Origin: Haplomitrium mnioides
Taxonomy: Eukaryota; Marchantiophyta; Haplomitriopsida; Calobryales
Direction of reading: 5' to 3'
DNA: 21,293 nt
Assembly: GCA_049999725.1 (NCBI GenBank)
Contig: JBNGIS010016494.1
Span: 1 to 21,293 of the forward strand
Shown: in pieces, positions 7,123 through 15,992 of the stretch
How the letters are laid out: each line of letters opens with the position of its first letter
Position numbering within the stretch: the stretch's first letter is position 1
Position numbers and translations under genes: made by a program
Notes under the pieces: model-generated
The model's input: the letters and a program-made list of their open reading frames with translations, nothing else
Told to the model about the DNA's origin: nothing
Database searches by the model: none

Positions 7123-7514
7123 GTTGATTCTTCTTTTGTGTATATCTTATATATGTGTAGTTTATCAAAACTCTTTTGTTTCCTTTTGAGTTAAAGAGTG
7201 CTATCACATATATAGTGTTCAATAAGATGAATAAATAAAATGTATGTAGTTCATAATATGAAAATTGTATGATATGTTTTTAGTTATCAAATCATGGTAA
7301 GGTGATCACGTCGTTGTATAGCAAGTCTTCTTGATCTTTTGTCGTGTGATCTTCTGGTCTTGAATGTTGTGTTCCACGTAGTCATGTGATGTGTCCAACT
7401 TGTTTGAATAGCTGCATTTTGATTGTAAACAATCATGTAGTCAACAACAATATTTATGAAAAAGCACAATTCATGAATTTGAAAATATAACAGCATGTCA
7501 GAATAATATTCAGA
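7123..7514 (-). other. Element B 3' untranslated region
   Basis: About 390 bp between the pol stop codon and the PPT. It is AT-rich with no domain homology. A 69-codon minus-strand open frame at 7287-7496 has no recognisable features and is not called as a gene. Confidence 0.6.
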
Positions 7515-8102
7515 TTATATATGTTCTTTGTGTATTTCAGACAGTTTTTTGAGACCAATATCCTCTGTGTGCTTTTTGTGTAGATCGGGAGGTAGAGGTT
7601 TTGTGAATATATCAGCTCTGTTCAGCTTACTGGGTATCCATTGTACCTTGATTTTGTCATTATGTTGTTCATGAGTATAGAAAAATTTTGGAGCTATATG
7701 TTTTATTTTATCGTCCTTGATGAAACCTTGAGCGATTTGGTCAACACATAGCTTGTTGTCTTCAAATATAGATGTAGGTTCTTGGATAAGTGGTTGGCAT
7801 GTGTTGGAATTGATATGGTCAATGAGTTGGCGTAACTAAATGCACTCTCTACTTGCTTCGTATAGAGCTATTATCTCCGCATGGTTTGTAGAAGTGGTAG
7901 TGATTGTCTGTTTTGTGCTTTTCCATGATATTGTTGTGCCTTCTTTGAGGAATACATAGCCCATTTGTGACTTTGCGTCGTCGGGATCAGATAAGTATCT
8001 TGCATCAACATATCTTATAATGTCATGGTCTGCAGTTTTCGGGAAGAACAATCCCATGTCTGTGGTACCTTTAAGATATCTGAAAATCCTTTTGATGCCG
8101 TT
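7515..8102 (-). pseudogene. RNase H domain and C-terminus of Pol (element B)
   Basis: Reading down the minus strand: YLKGTTDMGLFF, YVDARYLSDPDDAKSQMGYV (first acidic residue), ISWKSTKQTI, NHAEIIALYEASREC (catalytic Glu), SIFEDNKLCVDQI (Asp), KHIAPKFFYTHE, and NRADIFTKPLP (last Asp) before the TAA at 7515-7517. All four expected acidic residues are visible, so the domain is complete in sequence. An in-frame TAG at about 7836-7838 replaces the Trp normally found after the EASREC motif (ECVW). Frame is otherwise continuous with RT. The role is degradation of RNA in the cDNA hybrid. Confidence 0.9.
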
Positions 8103-9890
8103 CTAATGTCGTATAGTCGGTTGGGAAATATGTCTTGTAAGTAAGTTCACAGCGAAAGCTATGTCTGGTCTTGTTTGATTTGCCAGGTACATCAATGCTC
8201 TTATTGCTGAAAGGTACGGTTTTTCAGGTCCTAGTGTATGTTCTGTTTCTTTCCTTTTTGAGAACATGTCTTTCGTAGGATCTGATGATCTTACTTCCAT
8301 AGGGGTGCTCGTTGGATGAGCTTTATCCATGTTGAACTGTTTAAGGATTTTGGATGTATAAGTAGATTGATGGATTAGGATTCCATCAGGTAGATGTTCA
8401 AATTGTATTCCCAGGCAGAAGTCGGGTTCCCCAATGTCTTGCATTTCGAATATGTCCTTTAGCTTCTCAATGGTGTCGTTGGCTAGTCGTGGTGTGCCAA
8501 AAATGTTAATGTCATCTACATATATTGCTACTATGACGTATTCAGGGTTTTTCTGTTTCATAAAAAGGCATGGTGCAATGTCCTCATTGGTGAAGTTTAA
8601 GGTCATCATTTTTTATTTGAATCTTTGATACCAGTTTCGACCACTCTGTTTAAGTCCATACATTGAGCGTAGGACTTGTACAGCCATCTTTAAGCCTAAT
8701 ATGTCTCATGATATTCCAGTTGCTTTCATAGATTGGTTTGCCAGTTGTCTGTCTTTGTGTATATTTTCGCGATGGGGGATTATAGGTCCCTTTGGATGTC
8801 CATTGTACAGCTGTTTTGCTGGCTGGACTAAAGGTCCAGTGTATTGTTGCTTGTTTAGCAGATCATTTGTATAGATTGAAGGTCTGTTGTTGTGATTCAT
8901 GCTCAGCGTATGTGCTGGCTGTATATATGATCTGTTTTGAGTTGTTTGTAATATATCATCCATCGCTTGGCATTTTCGTTTTGACATAAGGACAAGGGGT
9001 CCGTGTTTTGTCATCAGGCCGTTATTGACAGAAGGTCTTTCATAACTTGTGTATCTTCTTTGGACGATAGGTCCATCTGCAGAATGTTGGCCGTGAGAGA
9101 CAAAAGGTCTCTGTTGGTGTTCGTGAGTGACAAAAGGTCTACTTTCACTTTTCTGGCCTTGAGGGACAAAAGGTCTAACCTCTCTTTGTTGGCTGTGAGG
9201 GACAAAAGGTCCGCTTTCACATTTCTGACCTTGATGGACAAAAGGTCCACTTTCATATTTCTGGCCTTGATGGACAAAAGGTCCACCTTCATATTTCTGG
9301 CTTTGAGGGACAAAATGTCCACTTTCATATTTCTGGCCTTGAGGGACAAAAGGTCTCACCTCATTTTGTTGTTTCTCCCCCTCGATGTGGAATGATATCT
9401 TGGATATGAGCTCAAGAGGTGTCTTCATAAAGATTTGAGTGTCGAGTATGCCATATAAGTAGGCGGTAATGACATCCATGATATGCATGATCAGGTTGCA
9501 TTGAATCGCAAATGCTATCATGTATCTATATATAATCGTATCCATGACTGGTGAATATGTCAGGTTGTAATCTTTTCCAAGTATTTGCGTGTATCCTTTT
9601 GCGACGAGTCTTGCTTTGTATCTCGTGACTTCGCCTTTTGCATTTCTTTTTCTGACAAATATAAATCTGTAGTATGTCAGTTTCATGTCTGATGTGGCAG
9701 GTATGATTGATCCGAATACTTGCCGATGTATGAGTGAGTCCAGTTCTGAGTGTATGGCTTGTTCTCATTGTGGCCAATCCGACCTTGATTGCGCGTCCTG
9801 TACTGATATAAGGTCGGGTATGGTGTTGTCTATAGTCTGGGATACTGAGTAGGTAAACATGTCGTCCATGTCGGTTTGGTCACGTTTCTA
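8103..9890 (-). pseudogene. Reverse transcriptase with an in-frame repetitive insertion (element B)
   Basis: N-terminal half (about 9830-9370): EQAIHSELDSLI, the KARLVAKGYTQ block, DYNLTYSPVMDT, IMDVITAYLYG with the first catalytic Asp, then MKTPLELISKISFHIE. C-terminal half (about 8690-8103): LRSMYGLKQSGRNWYQRF, YVDDINIFG (active site), FCLGIQFEHLPDGI, STYTSKIL, PYLSAIRALMYLANQTRPDI. Between them about 210 residues of GPFVxQGQKYES-type repeats are inserted in frame with no stop until 8706-8708. Stops occur at about 9765-9767 (TGA where WPQWEQA is expected), 8706, 8613-8615 and 8103-8105 (TAG for the Trp of RHWNG). Normal RVT_2 domains have a short loop at this point. Inactive as it stands. 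Confidence 0.92.
8991..9380 (-). repeat. 36-bp minisatellite, 11 units, coding a 12-residue repeat inside RT
   Basis: On the + strand GACAAAAGGTC or close variants start at 8991, 9027, 9063, 9099, 9129, 9165, 9201, 9237, 9273, 9309 and 9345: spacing 36 bp, with one 30-bp step (a two-codon deletion). In the pol frame each unit codes approximately GPFVHQGQKYES. Units from 9165 upward are near-identical, lower ones diverge, and traces (GGTCC every 48 bp or so) continue to about 8778. The array has no spacers. It interrupts RT between the MKTP block and the YGLKQS block. Confidence 0.95.
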
Positions 9891-10440
9891 GACATGATCA
9901 GTAAATGTGTAGTCAATCACGATTTCTTCATTTTTTGGGATTGCGTGAGTATGAAGAGTTTCTTGAGTGTGGTTAAGATATGGTTCTAATCCAAGACTGG
10001 CCAGTAAAGATGTTGGCGTTTTCGGCTTGTTTTTGGAGCCTAATGGTCTGCTTCTTTTGGCTTTAGGTGGGATATCAGTAGCCGTAGTTGAATCTTTTTG
10101 TAGTCTTGCAGGAGCATTTGCTGCTTCAACATGAGACTTAGTGAGGTTTGCAACGTCGTTGAATGCGTCTGGCATTCTAATTAGTGTTTGTTGTAAGTGT
10201 AGCAGTCCCTGAACTTCGTAGTCTGATTGTCCTGTTCTAGGATCAGGGTTGAGTAGCGACTTGTTGTGCCATATAAGGTTATCAGTTTGTGTTTTTTCGG
10301 ATTTGTCCTCAAGCATTAGAGTTGGGAAAACATCTTCGAAGAATTGACAGTTTGCAAATCGAGATTTGAAGACGTGTGACGTTGTGGGTTCAAGGTATCG
10401 GATGATGGACGGGGATTCATAACCTATGTATATATCTTTT
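9888..10440 (-). pseudogene. Integrase C-terminal and linker region of Pol (element B)
   Basis: After the frameshift, the minus strand reads DIYIGYESPSIIRYLEPTTS then FKSRFANCQFFEDVFPTL, the conserved copia post-integrase block (GYxSPSIIRYLxP...ARFxDCxFxExxFPxL). The tail, with KRSRPLGSKNKPKTP near 10027-10070, is a basic AT-hook-like linker before RT. The frame ends at a TAG at 9888-9890 and continues beyond it into RT in the same frame. Element C has the matching block at 18030-18150, which confirms the family relationship. Confidence 0.85.
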
Positions 10441-11034
10441 TTGTCGTTGTGGTCCCATTTTTGTTTGGTGTGGGCCGAGAATAGATACAATGACAAGACA
10501 TCCGAATGTCCGAAGGTGTGATATGTTTGCAAGTATTCCGGTTGCTAGATGGTGAGGAGAGTTATTGTTGAATGCAGACGGTCTCAGTTTGATTAGTGTT
10601 GCTGCATGTATCACAGCGTGTCCCCATGCAGACGTGGGGAGACTAGTATTCAGTAATAATAGTCTGGCGATCAGTTGTATGCGTTTGATCGCGGATTCAG
10701 CTATGCCATTCTGAAAATGAACGTGTGGGACTGAGTATTGAACGTCAATGCCTGCAGATGAGCAGAAGTTATCGAATGTTGATGATGTGAATTCGCCTGC
10801 ATTGTCTACTCGTAGGTTTCTGATTGGATAATCAGGGAATTGTGTCGATAGTTTGAGTATTTGTGACAAGAGTTTAGAGAAGACCATGTTTTTGGTCGTT
10901 AGTAAGGACACTTGTGACCATTTGGATGATGCATCTATGGTTACAAGGAAGTATTTGAATGGTCCTGATGGGGGGTGTATGGGTCCACAGATGTCTGCGT
11001 GGATCCGTTCCAAGAAACGTGGTATTGTTATTGT
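10437..11034 (-). pseudogene. Integrase catalytic core (element B)
   Basis: The frame contains FLERIHADICGPIHPP (first catalytic Asp), LRVDNAGEFTS (second Asp) and HFQNGIAESAIKRIQ (Glu). The second Asp and the Glu are separated by exactly 35 residues, the D,D(35)E spacing of retroviral integrases. It continues to ISHLRTFGCLV and GPHQTKMGPQRQK. A run of six T on the + strand at 10437-10442 marks a frameshift into the next Pol segment, probably a homopolymer slip. An upstream in-frame TAA at 11047-11049 separates it from the pre-integrase zinc region. The catalytic triad is intact in sequence. Confidence 0.93.
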
Positions 11035-11046
11035 TGTCCTTCGTTT

Positions 11047-11763
11047 TTAAGGGGCAATTTGCAGTTTGCCTTGTGCGCATACCATCCATGGAGAGCGCAT
11101 TGATATAGGGTGGACATTATCTGGAATTCCGATATTGTCATGTTTGAGTCGGTAGAACATATCTTTGCTAGGGTGTCCTAATCGGTTATGCCATAGTTGG
11201 GCATCCGACAGCTTTATTGTTGATGCATGGTATGAATGGATTTCAGTCGTGTATAGGCTTGGTCGAGATAGGGAAAAAGTTTCTTGTACTTGCATGTCGT
11301 TAGTTGTGGGTAGCAGTATGTGGAGGGCTTCAGTGTGGCATGTATTCCCAGTCTGTATATGGAATCCGTTTTGTCGGATATCTCTGAAGCTTATGAGATT
11401 TCTGGTTGCTGCGGGAGCATAGATGGCAGATGCTATGCTGAGTTTAGCCCCGTTCGGGAAACAGATGGTTGTTGGTCCATATCCTTCTTCGATTTGATTA
11501 TGACCAGATATAGTAGTCATTGATCTTGATGACGGGGTTACCGAAGTGAAGTGTCTTCGGTCACGTAGTATGGTATGTGAAGAACCACTGTCAACAATGC
11601 AAGTGTTATTGTATTGTTCTGTGTGAGTTCGAGCCGAACGTTGCAGTGTATGGCTCTCTGGCTGTAGGTTGTAAGTCGGGTAGTCATCGACAACTGCAAT
11701 TTCGGAAAGATTGCCATGTACCTCAGGTTGTGAGTATTTGAGGCTATTCTGGTAGAGTGCCAC
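11047..11763 (-). pseudogene. Protease and GAG-pre-integrase region (element B)
   Basis: CIVDSGSSHTILRDRRHF (Asp about residue 58 of the frame) is the D-S-G active site of the retroelement aspartic protease. AIYAPAATRNLISFRDIRQN is its C-terminal conserved block. The GAG-pre-integrase follows with LWHNRLGHPSKDMFYRL (the His-His part of the integrase HHCC zinc site) and ends CAQGKLQIAP. The first Cys of the usual C-x2-C is not visible. The frame stops at TAA 11047-11049, in phase with integrase downstream. The protease triad is intact, unlike that of element C. Confidence 0.9.
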
Positions 11764-11781
11764 AAGGTGTGCGGGTACTCG

Positions 11782-12707
11782 GCATACGGTTTGTGTATGT
11801 CCTCGAGTGCCACATCTATGGCAGGATGGTGGTGTGTTTCTCGGTTGTGAGAAATTTCTGTGGCCTCTTGTCTATTGACGTCCGCCTCTTGCGATCCAAG
11901 AACGTTGTTTTCGTTCTGGTATGGTAGAGGTGTGACGTCTGTAATGTCGATCCCTGTTGTCGAGGGATGGATTTCGATTGGGGGTGGGGTGTTTGTTGCT
12001 CCCCTTGAAGTTGGGTTTTCCCCGGCCTCTTCCTTTTTCTCTTCCTCTTCGTGGGTTATGGTTTCGGTTCCTTGAGTGAGGATGGAATCTGGTGAAGTGC
12101 GACTCCGGGTTTGCTGGTAATGTCGCAGAGCCAGGGGGTCGTTTTTTCGCATTTTCCACTAGAAGTAGTTGGTGTTTCTCTGCTAATAGCATGTATGCGA
12201 TCAATTCTGAGTATCGGGTGAATTCAACGCATGTTGCGGTATTGGGATGCAAGGATGAGGTTGGATACTGGAAATGTCGATAGAGTTTTCTCTATCTGTT
12301 CTTCGTCAGAAACAGGGTGTCCGCAAATTGCCAATTGTGAAACTATTCGGAATAGTTCACTGTTGTAGTTCACGATTGAGGTATGGTCTTGGACTCGTAA
12401 GTTGATCCAATCGTGTCAAGCTGCAGGTAGGGAGATAGAAGTCAGGTGATCAAATCTGAGTTTGAGTTCGTCCCAGAGTAATCGGGGATTGTTGTAATTC
12501 AGGTATTGTAACCTAAATGGTTCCACAAGGTGATGGCGTATGAGGATGAGTGCTCTTGCAGCATCCCGTGGGTTGGTGCCCTCGTCATTGATTAAGATGT
12601 CACATCCCTTTCGACGTTAAGTATGTCGTGATATCCAGAGACCATGATAAATAGTTCGAGTCATCAAGTTTCAGGGCCTGGAACTTGAGGGAACCTATGG
12701 GGTTCAT
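11782..12707 (-). pseudogene. Gag with zinc knuckle (element B)
   Basis: The start is ATG at 12707-12705, giving MNPIGSLKFQALKLDDSNYL then SWSLDITTYL, the typical copia Gag opening. In shifted frames follow RALILIRHHLVEPFRLQYL, LLWDELKLRFDHLTS, YNSELFRIVSQLAICG and ASQYRNM, then YSELIAYMLLAEKHQLLLVE. After that comes a basic RGREKGRGRGK stretch, and the zinc knuckle CHRCGTRGHTQTVC at 11782-11823 with all four ligands (C-x2-C-x4-H-x4-C). Frameshifts lie near 12605, 12245 and 11870; an in-frame TGA is near 12420. Gag would form the RNA-packaging particle. Confidence 0.87.
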
Positions 12708-14397
12708 GCTTGGATGAGGGTGGTTCAGGCCAGGTATACTGAAGGACTGTGAAGTGATCAGCAGTTATCAGCGTAATGTCGGAAAACGAAAACTAGGTAT
12801 AGGGAAACGAAAAGAACGAGATCATGCGCAGTTGGGTCAAGACTGCGAGTTGCCCGTGTAGCGGGTAACTGTAATCACTCCCTGTACCTGTTTATGTTTT
12901 CTTCTTAATGCGAGAAATCAAAAGAAATAAAATGAAATTGAAGTACTGCTAAACTGAAAAGAAGAAAGGAAAAATAATAGAAGAGAGATGAATGTGCTAA
13001 AAAAAATTTCAGGTCTAGACTAGAGACTGCCTTGTAAAATAGTTCTATGCTGAAATTGGAAGTTGCCCAGTGTCGTCGGCGTTGCTCGTCCGTCGTCTTG
13101 GTTAGTCTTGGTCCACCTTTGGTTTGTCCTGCAGAGTTGGGTCAGTAGTAGGTGTCTAGCCGTGGAAATGGTCTCCGCCAGGTAGTACTTAAGTGGGGAC
13201 CGGTCAAGGGATCCAGGGATCAAATAAAGTATGCAGGTGGGGAAAATCTGCAGTAGAAGGTTGTCTGGTCGATTCCAATGTTCCTGTTGACTAGTGCTAG
13301 AGAAAAACAAAATTGTGATACCTCTAAATCACTTGAACCTGAGATGCACTCTCAGTGAGAGTGACAAGTTTCCAAAACACAAAGGGCCTAAGGTGTATCA
13401 GCTGTTTATTTCACCAAATCATGGAGTAGGTAGCATGGGCTGAAGTGGAGAAAAGAAAATTTGGAAGTTAGGAAGAGAGAAAACTTGGTTTCAGATGAAT
13501 CGGACGTGTTCCTTCCACCACAGCTAAGAGAGGTGTGGATCTTTGAGGACGAGAGAGCCGCAAGTAGGTCGATAAAGACGAGTAGATTAAGCAACCCTAA
13601 GCTGATTAAGCAGAGAAAATATAAACGAGAGTCTCTAGGTCGGTGAAGCATGCAAGGAGAAGTGTGAGTACCCAAATGATGGATCAGAGGAAAAAAAAAG
13701 AGTAGGAGCAAAAACCCCGAGGAGCAAAAGATCAAAGCCGCCAAGTAGCAAAGGAGCAAAGTCGCTAAGGGACAAAGGAGCAAACCACAGCCGCGTGAGG
13801 AGCAAGGTCGCTAAAGAACAAAAAGGAGCAAAGTCACCAAAGGAGTAGAGGAGCAAACCCCAGTCGCACGAGGAGAAGGTTGCTAAAGGAGTGAAGACAC
13901 AGTTGCGCGAGGAGCAATGTCGTCGAAAGAGCATAAACAAGCATAGCCGCAAGGTGCAAAGCCATCGAAAGAAGCAGAAACAAGCACAGCCGCGAGGTGC
14001 AAAGCCACCGAAAGAAGCAGAAATAAGCACAGCCGCGAAGAGCGAAGCCACGAGGAAGCAGAAAAACGCACAACCGCGATGAGCCAAGCCGCGAGGAAGC
14101 CGAAAAACGCACAGCCGCGAGGAGCCCTAGGTCGACGAAGAGGGCAGGGAAAGAAGGAAAAAAATGAGAAAAAAATGAAGGAAAAAATCCTTCTAGTACT
14201 GCGTGAAGAGAGAGAGAAAAAATTTGTTTGTTTTTTTTGTTTTTTTTTGTAACGCGCACCTACGCAAGCAATCGTCTCTGCGGGAGAAAAAATGGAATGG
14301 TGAGGAAGAAGAAAAAAAATTTGATGCAGGAATGTCGTGAGCGCAGAGCAGTGCTCGTGAGTGTCTGTGTGAAGAAAAAAAAATTTCTCGTAGAGTC
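12708..14397 (-). other. Long 5' leader of element B
   Basis: About 1.7 kb lies between the PBS-like site and the gag ATG, long for a copia leader. It holds an imperfect stem GTTGCCCG/CGGGTAAC near 12848-12868, A- and T-rich runs (13680-13700, 14155-14250, 14300-14320, 14375-14390) and the 43-bp array. Long minus-strand frames at 13406-13783, 13635-14087 and 13834-14259 are low complexity and fall in the repeat, with no family resemblance. No captured gene is recognised. Confidence 0.6.
13695..14130. repeat. 41-43 bp minisatellite in the element B leader
   Basis: GCnAAGCC starts at 13956, 13999, 14042 and 14083 (spacing 43, 43, 41). Each is followed by GAAGCAGAAA then CGCACAGCCGCGA-like sequence. 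More degenerate units with GGAGCAAAG...CGCTAAAG continue back to about 13695. Purine-rich on the + strand. Period 43 is not a multiple of 3, which argues against selection as a coding repeat. Confidence 0.82.
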
Positions 14398-14413
14398 CTT
14401 CGTGCTGATAATG
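14398..14413 (-). other. Primer-binding-site-like sequence of element B
   Basis: On the minus strand CATTATCAGCACGAAG follows directly after the 5' LTR end (...CTACAACA). It shares TATCAG with the usual initiator-tRNA-Met PBS (TGGTATCAGAGC) but is not a full match. Element C has CATTATCAACACAATA at the same position, so the site is conserved between the two. Confidence 0.5.
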
Positions 14414-14555
14414 TGTTGTAGAGTGAGAGTCACACAGAGAGTGCTGCGCCCAACGATACTTCGTATAATGATCAATGGAGAATGATGAGGGATCGAATGT
14501 CCCTCTTATCTACACATCCATTCTATATATAGGAGTTTTACTATGTTCTATAACA
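14414..14555 (-). mobile_element. 5' LTR of element B (right copy, 142 bp)
   Basis: On the + strand it runs from TGTTGTAGAGTGAGAG to TTCTATAACA, matching the left LTR. On the minus strand the LTR starts TGTTATAGAACATAG, and a CTATATATAG TATA box lies at 14523-14532, only about 24-33 bp in. This would drive minus-strand transcription of element B. It carries a 6-bp segment near 14484-14490 that is missing from the left LTR. Confidence 0.88.
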
Positions 14556-15013
14556 CTTACAACTTTGCTATGACCTATTTATTTTTAGTTCATAACTTTA
14601 AAAAGAAGCTACTGCATTTAACATATGTTGGTAGTAGTGTGCATGGGAGTTTGGTTGCTTTGTATATTGAGTTTTATATCGCTTCCACCAAAATTTTCAT
14701 GGTTGGTTTGAGGCCACATGTAATGAGTTAGCAAGACCAAAGTAGTTCTATGGATGATTGCTTATATGTTGAGTTTTATATTGCTTCTACCAAAACTTCT
14801 ATGGTCGTTTGAGGCTATATAGAATGAGGTAGCAAGACCAAAGTAGTTCTACGGATGAGTCCAAAATGATATGGGAATGCTCTAGTAACTTAGTGACCAA
14901 CTCTTTTATTGAGCTCAAATTCCCTCTCTCTAGCTAGCTTCATAATAATTATGAGTATTTGTTTATACAAGTCTACTTTCTTCAACCAACAATCCATCTA
15001 TCTTATACATATG
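14556..15013. repeat. Host repeat R, copy 3 (right half, between elements B and C)
   Basis: CTTACAACTTTGCTATGACC onward aligns with R copy 1 after its TGTTAC (6331 onward). Shared landmarks are AAGAAGCTAnTGCATTT, GAATGAGGTAGCAAGACC, GACCAACTCTTTTnTTG, CTCAAATTCC and CTTCATAATAnTTA-GAGTATT. It ends at CTTATACATATG, where the element C LTR starts. It carries a 102-bp internal duplication not seen in copy 1. Confidence 0.78.
14669..14870. repeat. 102-bp tandem duplication inside R copy 3
   Basis: GAGTTTTATATCGCTTCCAC at 14669 is repeated as GAGTTTTATATTGCTTCTAC at 14771. Both are followed by CCAAAA-TT-TATGGT, TTTGAGGC, and AGCAAGACCAAAGTAGTTCT. R copy 1 has a single version. Confidence 0.8.
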
Positions 15014-15246
15014 TGTTAGGACTCTCACCTAGCCTATATCTTAAACCCTAGTTAGCTCATACAATAAACCCTAGTTAGAAAGTGGTTAAGGTAGTTACAT
15101 CAATCTACTTAGAGATATATTCAAGTGATGTATAACATCAAATACTACTTAGAGATATACTCAAGTGATGTATAACATCAGATATTGAGATGATTAATAC
15201 ATATGAAGATCTTGGAGATGAGCATACGTCACACTTATGCATAACA
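15014..15246 (+). mobile_element. 5' LTR of element C (~233 bp)
   Basis: It starts TGTTAGGACTC after the R sequence ...ATACATATG and ends CTTATGCATAACA. TGTTA and TAACA are the terminal inverted repeats. The PBS-like CATTATCA begins directly after it. AAACCCTAGTTAG occurs twice (about 15045-15080), and a 40-bp duplication lies in the middle. No second LTR is found to confirm the boundaries, so they rest on the ends and on loss of R homology. Confidence 0.7.
15108..15187 (+). repeat. 40-bp tandem duplication in the element C LTR
   Basis: CTTAGAGATATATTCAAGTG starts at 15108 and recurs as CTTAGAGATATACTCAAGTG at 15148. Both are followed by ATGTATAACATCA. Only a few bases differ between the units. 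Confidence 0.88.
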
Positions 15247-15262
15247 CATTATCAACACAATA
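15247..15262 (+). other. Primer-binding-site-like sequence of element C
   Basis: CATTATCAACACAATA follows the LTR end TAACA and matches the element B site over CATTATCAnCAC. Confidence 0.5.
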
Positions 15263-15992
15263 GTGCATTGAAGAAGAAGAAAAAAATTCTAGATACGATG
15301 TAGTTTCCAAATTTTTTTTAGAAATTGCTAAGAAAGTTACCTTTATACATTAGATACAAATCACAATATTAAAATAAAATTTTTAAAAAATTTGTGTTTG
15401 AGATTCATCTATAGACTTATGGCCTAGGATAATGTTGCAAAACAAGCAAGGAAAAATTGATACCAATGTTCTGTCAAATGAATGTCATTCGCCGAATGGA
15501 GATTGCAACAGACAAAAGGAGAATTTGGTAATGCAAGGCAAGATCGTGCAAATTGCTAAAGGCTCGTAGTAGTCAAGAAAGGATCATAGAAGTAAATCGC
15601 AGGTTGTTGGAGCAGCCAGAAGGCTCATCGTCAACAACAAACGCATCGCAAGAGGAATTGAGCAGAATGTAGGCATTTTGCAAAAAGACATCAACTGTAG
15701 CTCTTGGAATTACATCTAAACATGAGCTAGAGGCAATAGATAAATCCACAAACAACACTAAAGAAGATTTGTTGAAGGGAGCATATCAAATTGGAGGACA
15801 CACCAAATCAACACAACAGCCAGAGTATCTATAGACAACAAGGAAGTTACAATTTGCTATTCTTCATCACTAAGCACATTTCATTTGAGAACAATTACAT
15901 GGATGTAAAAGAAGACTTGGAGGTGATTAGTTGTCTTTGATCATTGATTGTAAGTGATTAAGAAGTAGGAATTATACTTCAGACCTATCGTC
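15263..15992 (+). other. 5' leader of element C
   Basis: About 730 bp with no recognised coding sequence; A/T-rich near 15280-15400. It has no 43-bp array like that of element B. A low-quality open stretch near 15490-15830 shows no family resemblance. Confidence 0.55.

Larger units (their letters stand above)
6976..14555 (-). mobile_element. Element B: nearly complete Ty1/copia retrotransposon, both LTRs present
   Basis: Two similar ~140 bp LTRs (6976-7112 and 14414-14555) bracket gag, protease, integrase, RT and RNase H homology on the minus strand. A PPT lies inside the left LTR and a PBS-like site inside the right LTR. Flanks are TTTAC before 6976 and CTTAC after 14555, a 4-of-5 match to a target-site duplication. 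R sequence on both sides rejoins in the order seen in R copy 1. Size is ~7.6 kb. Pol is one frame from about 10440 to its stop at 7515, broken by a few nonsense codons; integrase has one frameshift and gag a few. It is the same clade as element C. Confidence 0.93.

Noticed and set aside
8991-9380. Regular 36-bp spacing resembling a CRISPR array
   Set aside because: Units are contiguous and coding with no unique spacers, and the context is a plant retrotransposon.
9003-9395. 130-codon plus-strand frame with repeated FLALRDKRSTF
   Set aside because: Antisense shadow of the 36-bp RT array; the minus frame is continuous with RT motifs on both sides.
13406-14259. Three long minus-strand frames rich in Leu, Cys and Phe
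   Set aside because: They fall in the 43-bp leader minisatellite in different frames; a period not divisible by 3 and low complexity argue against a gene.
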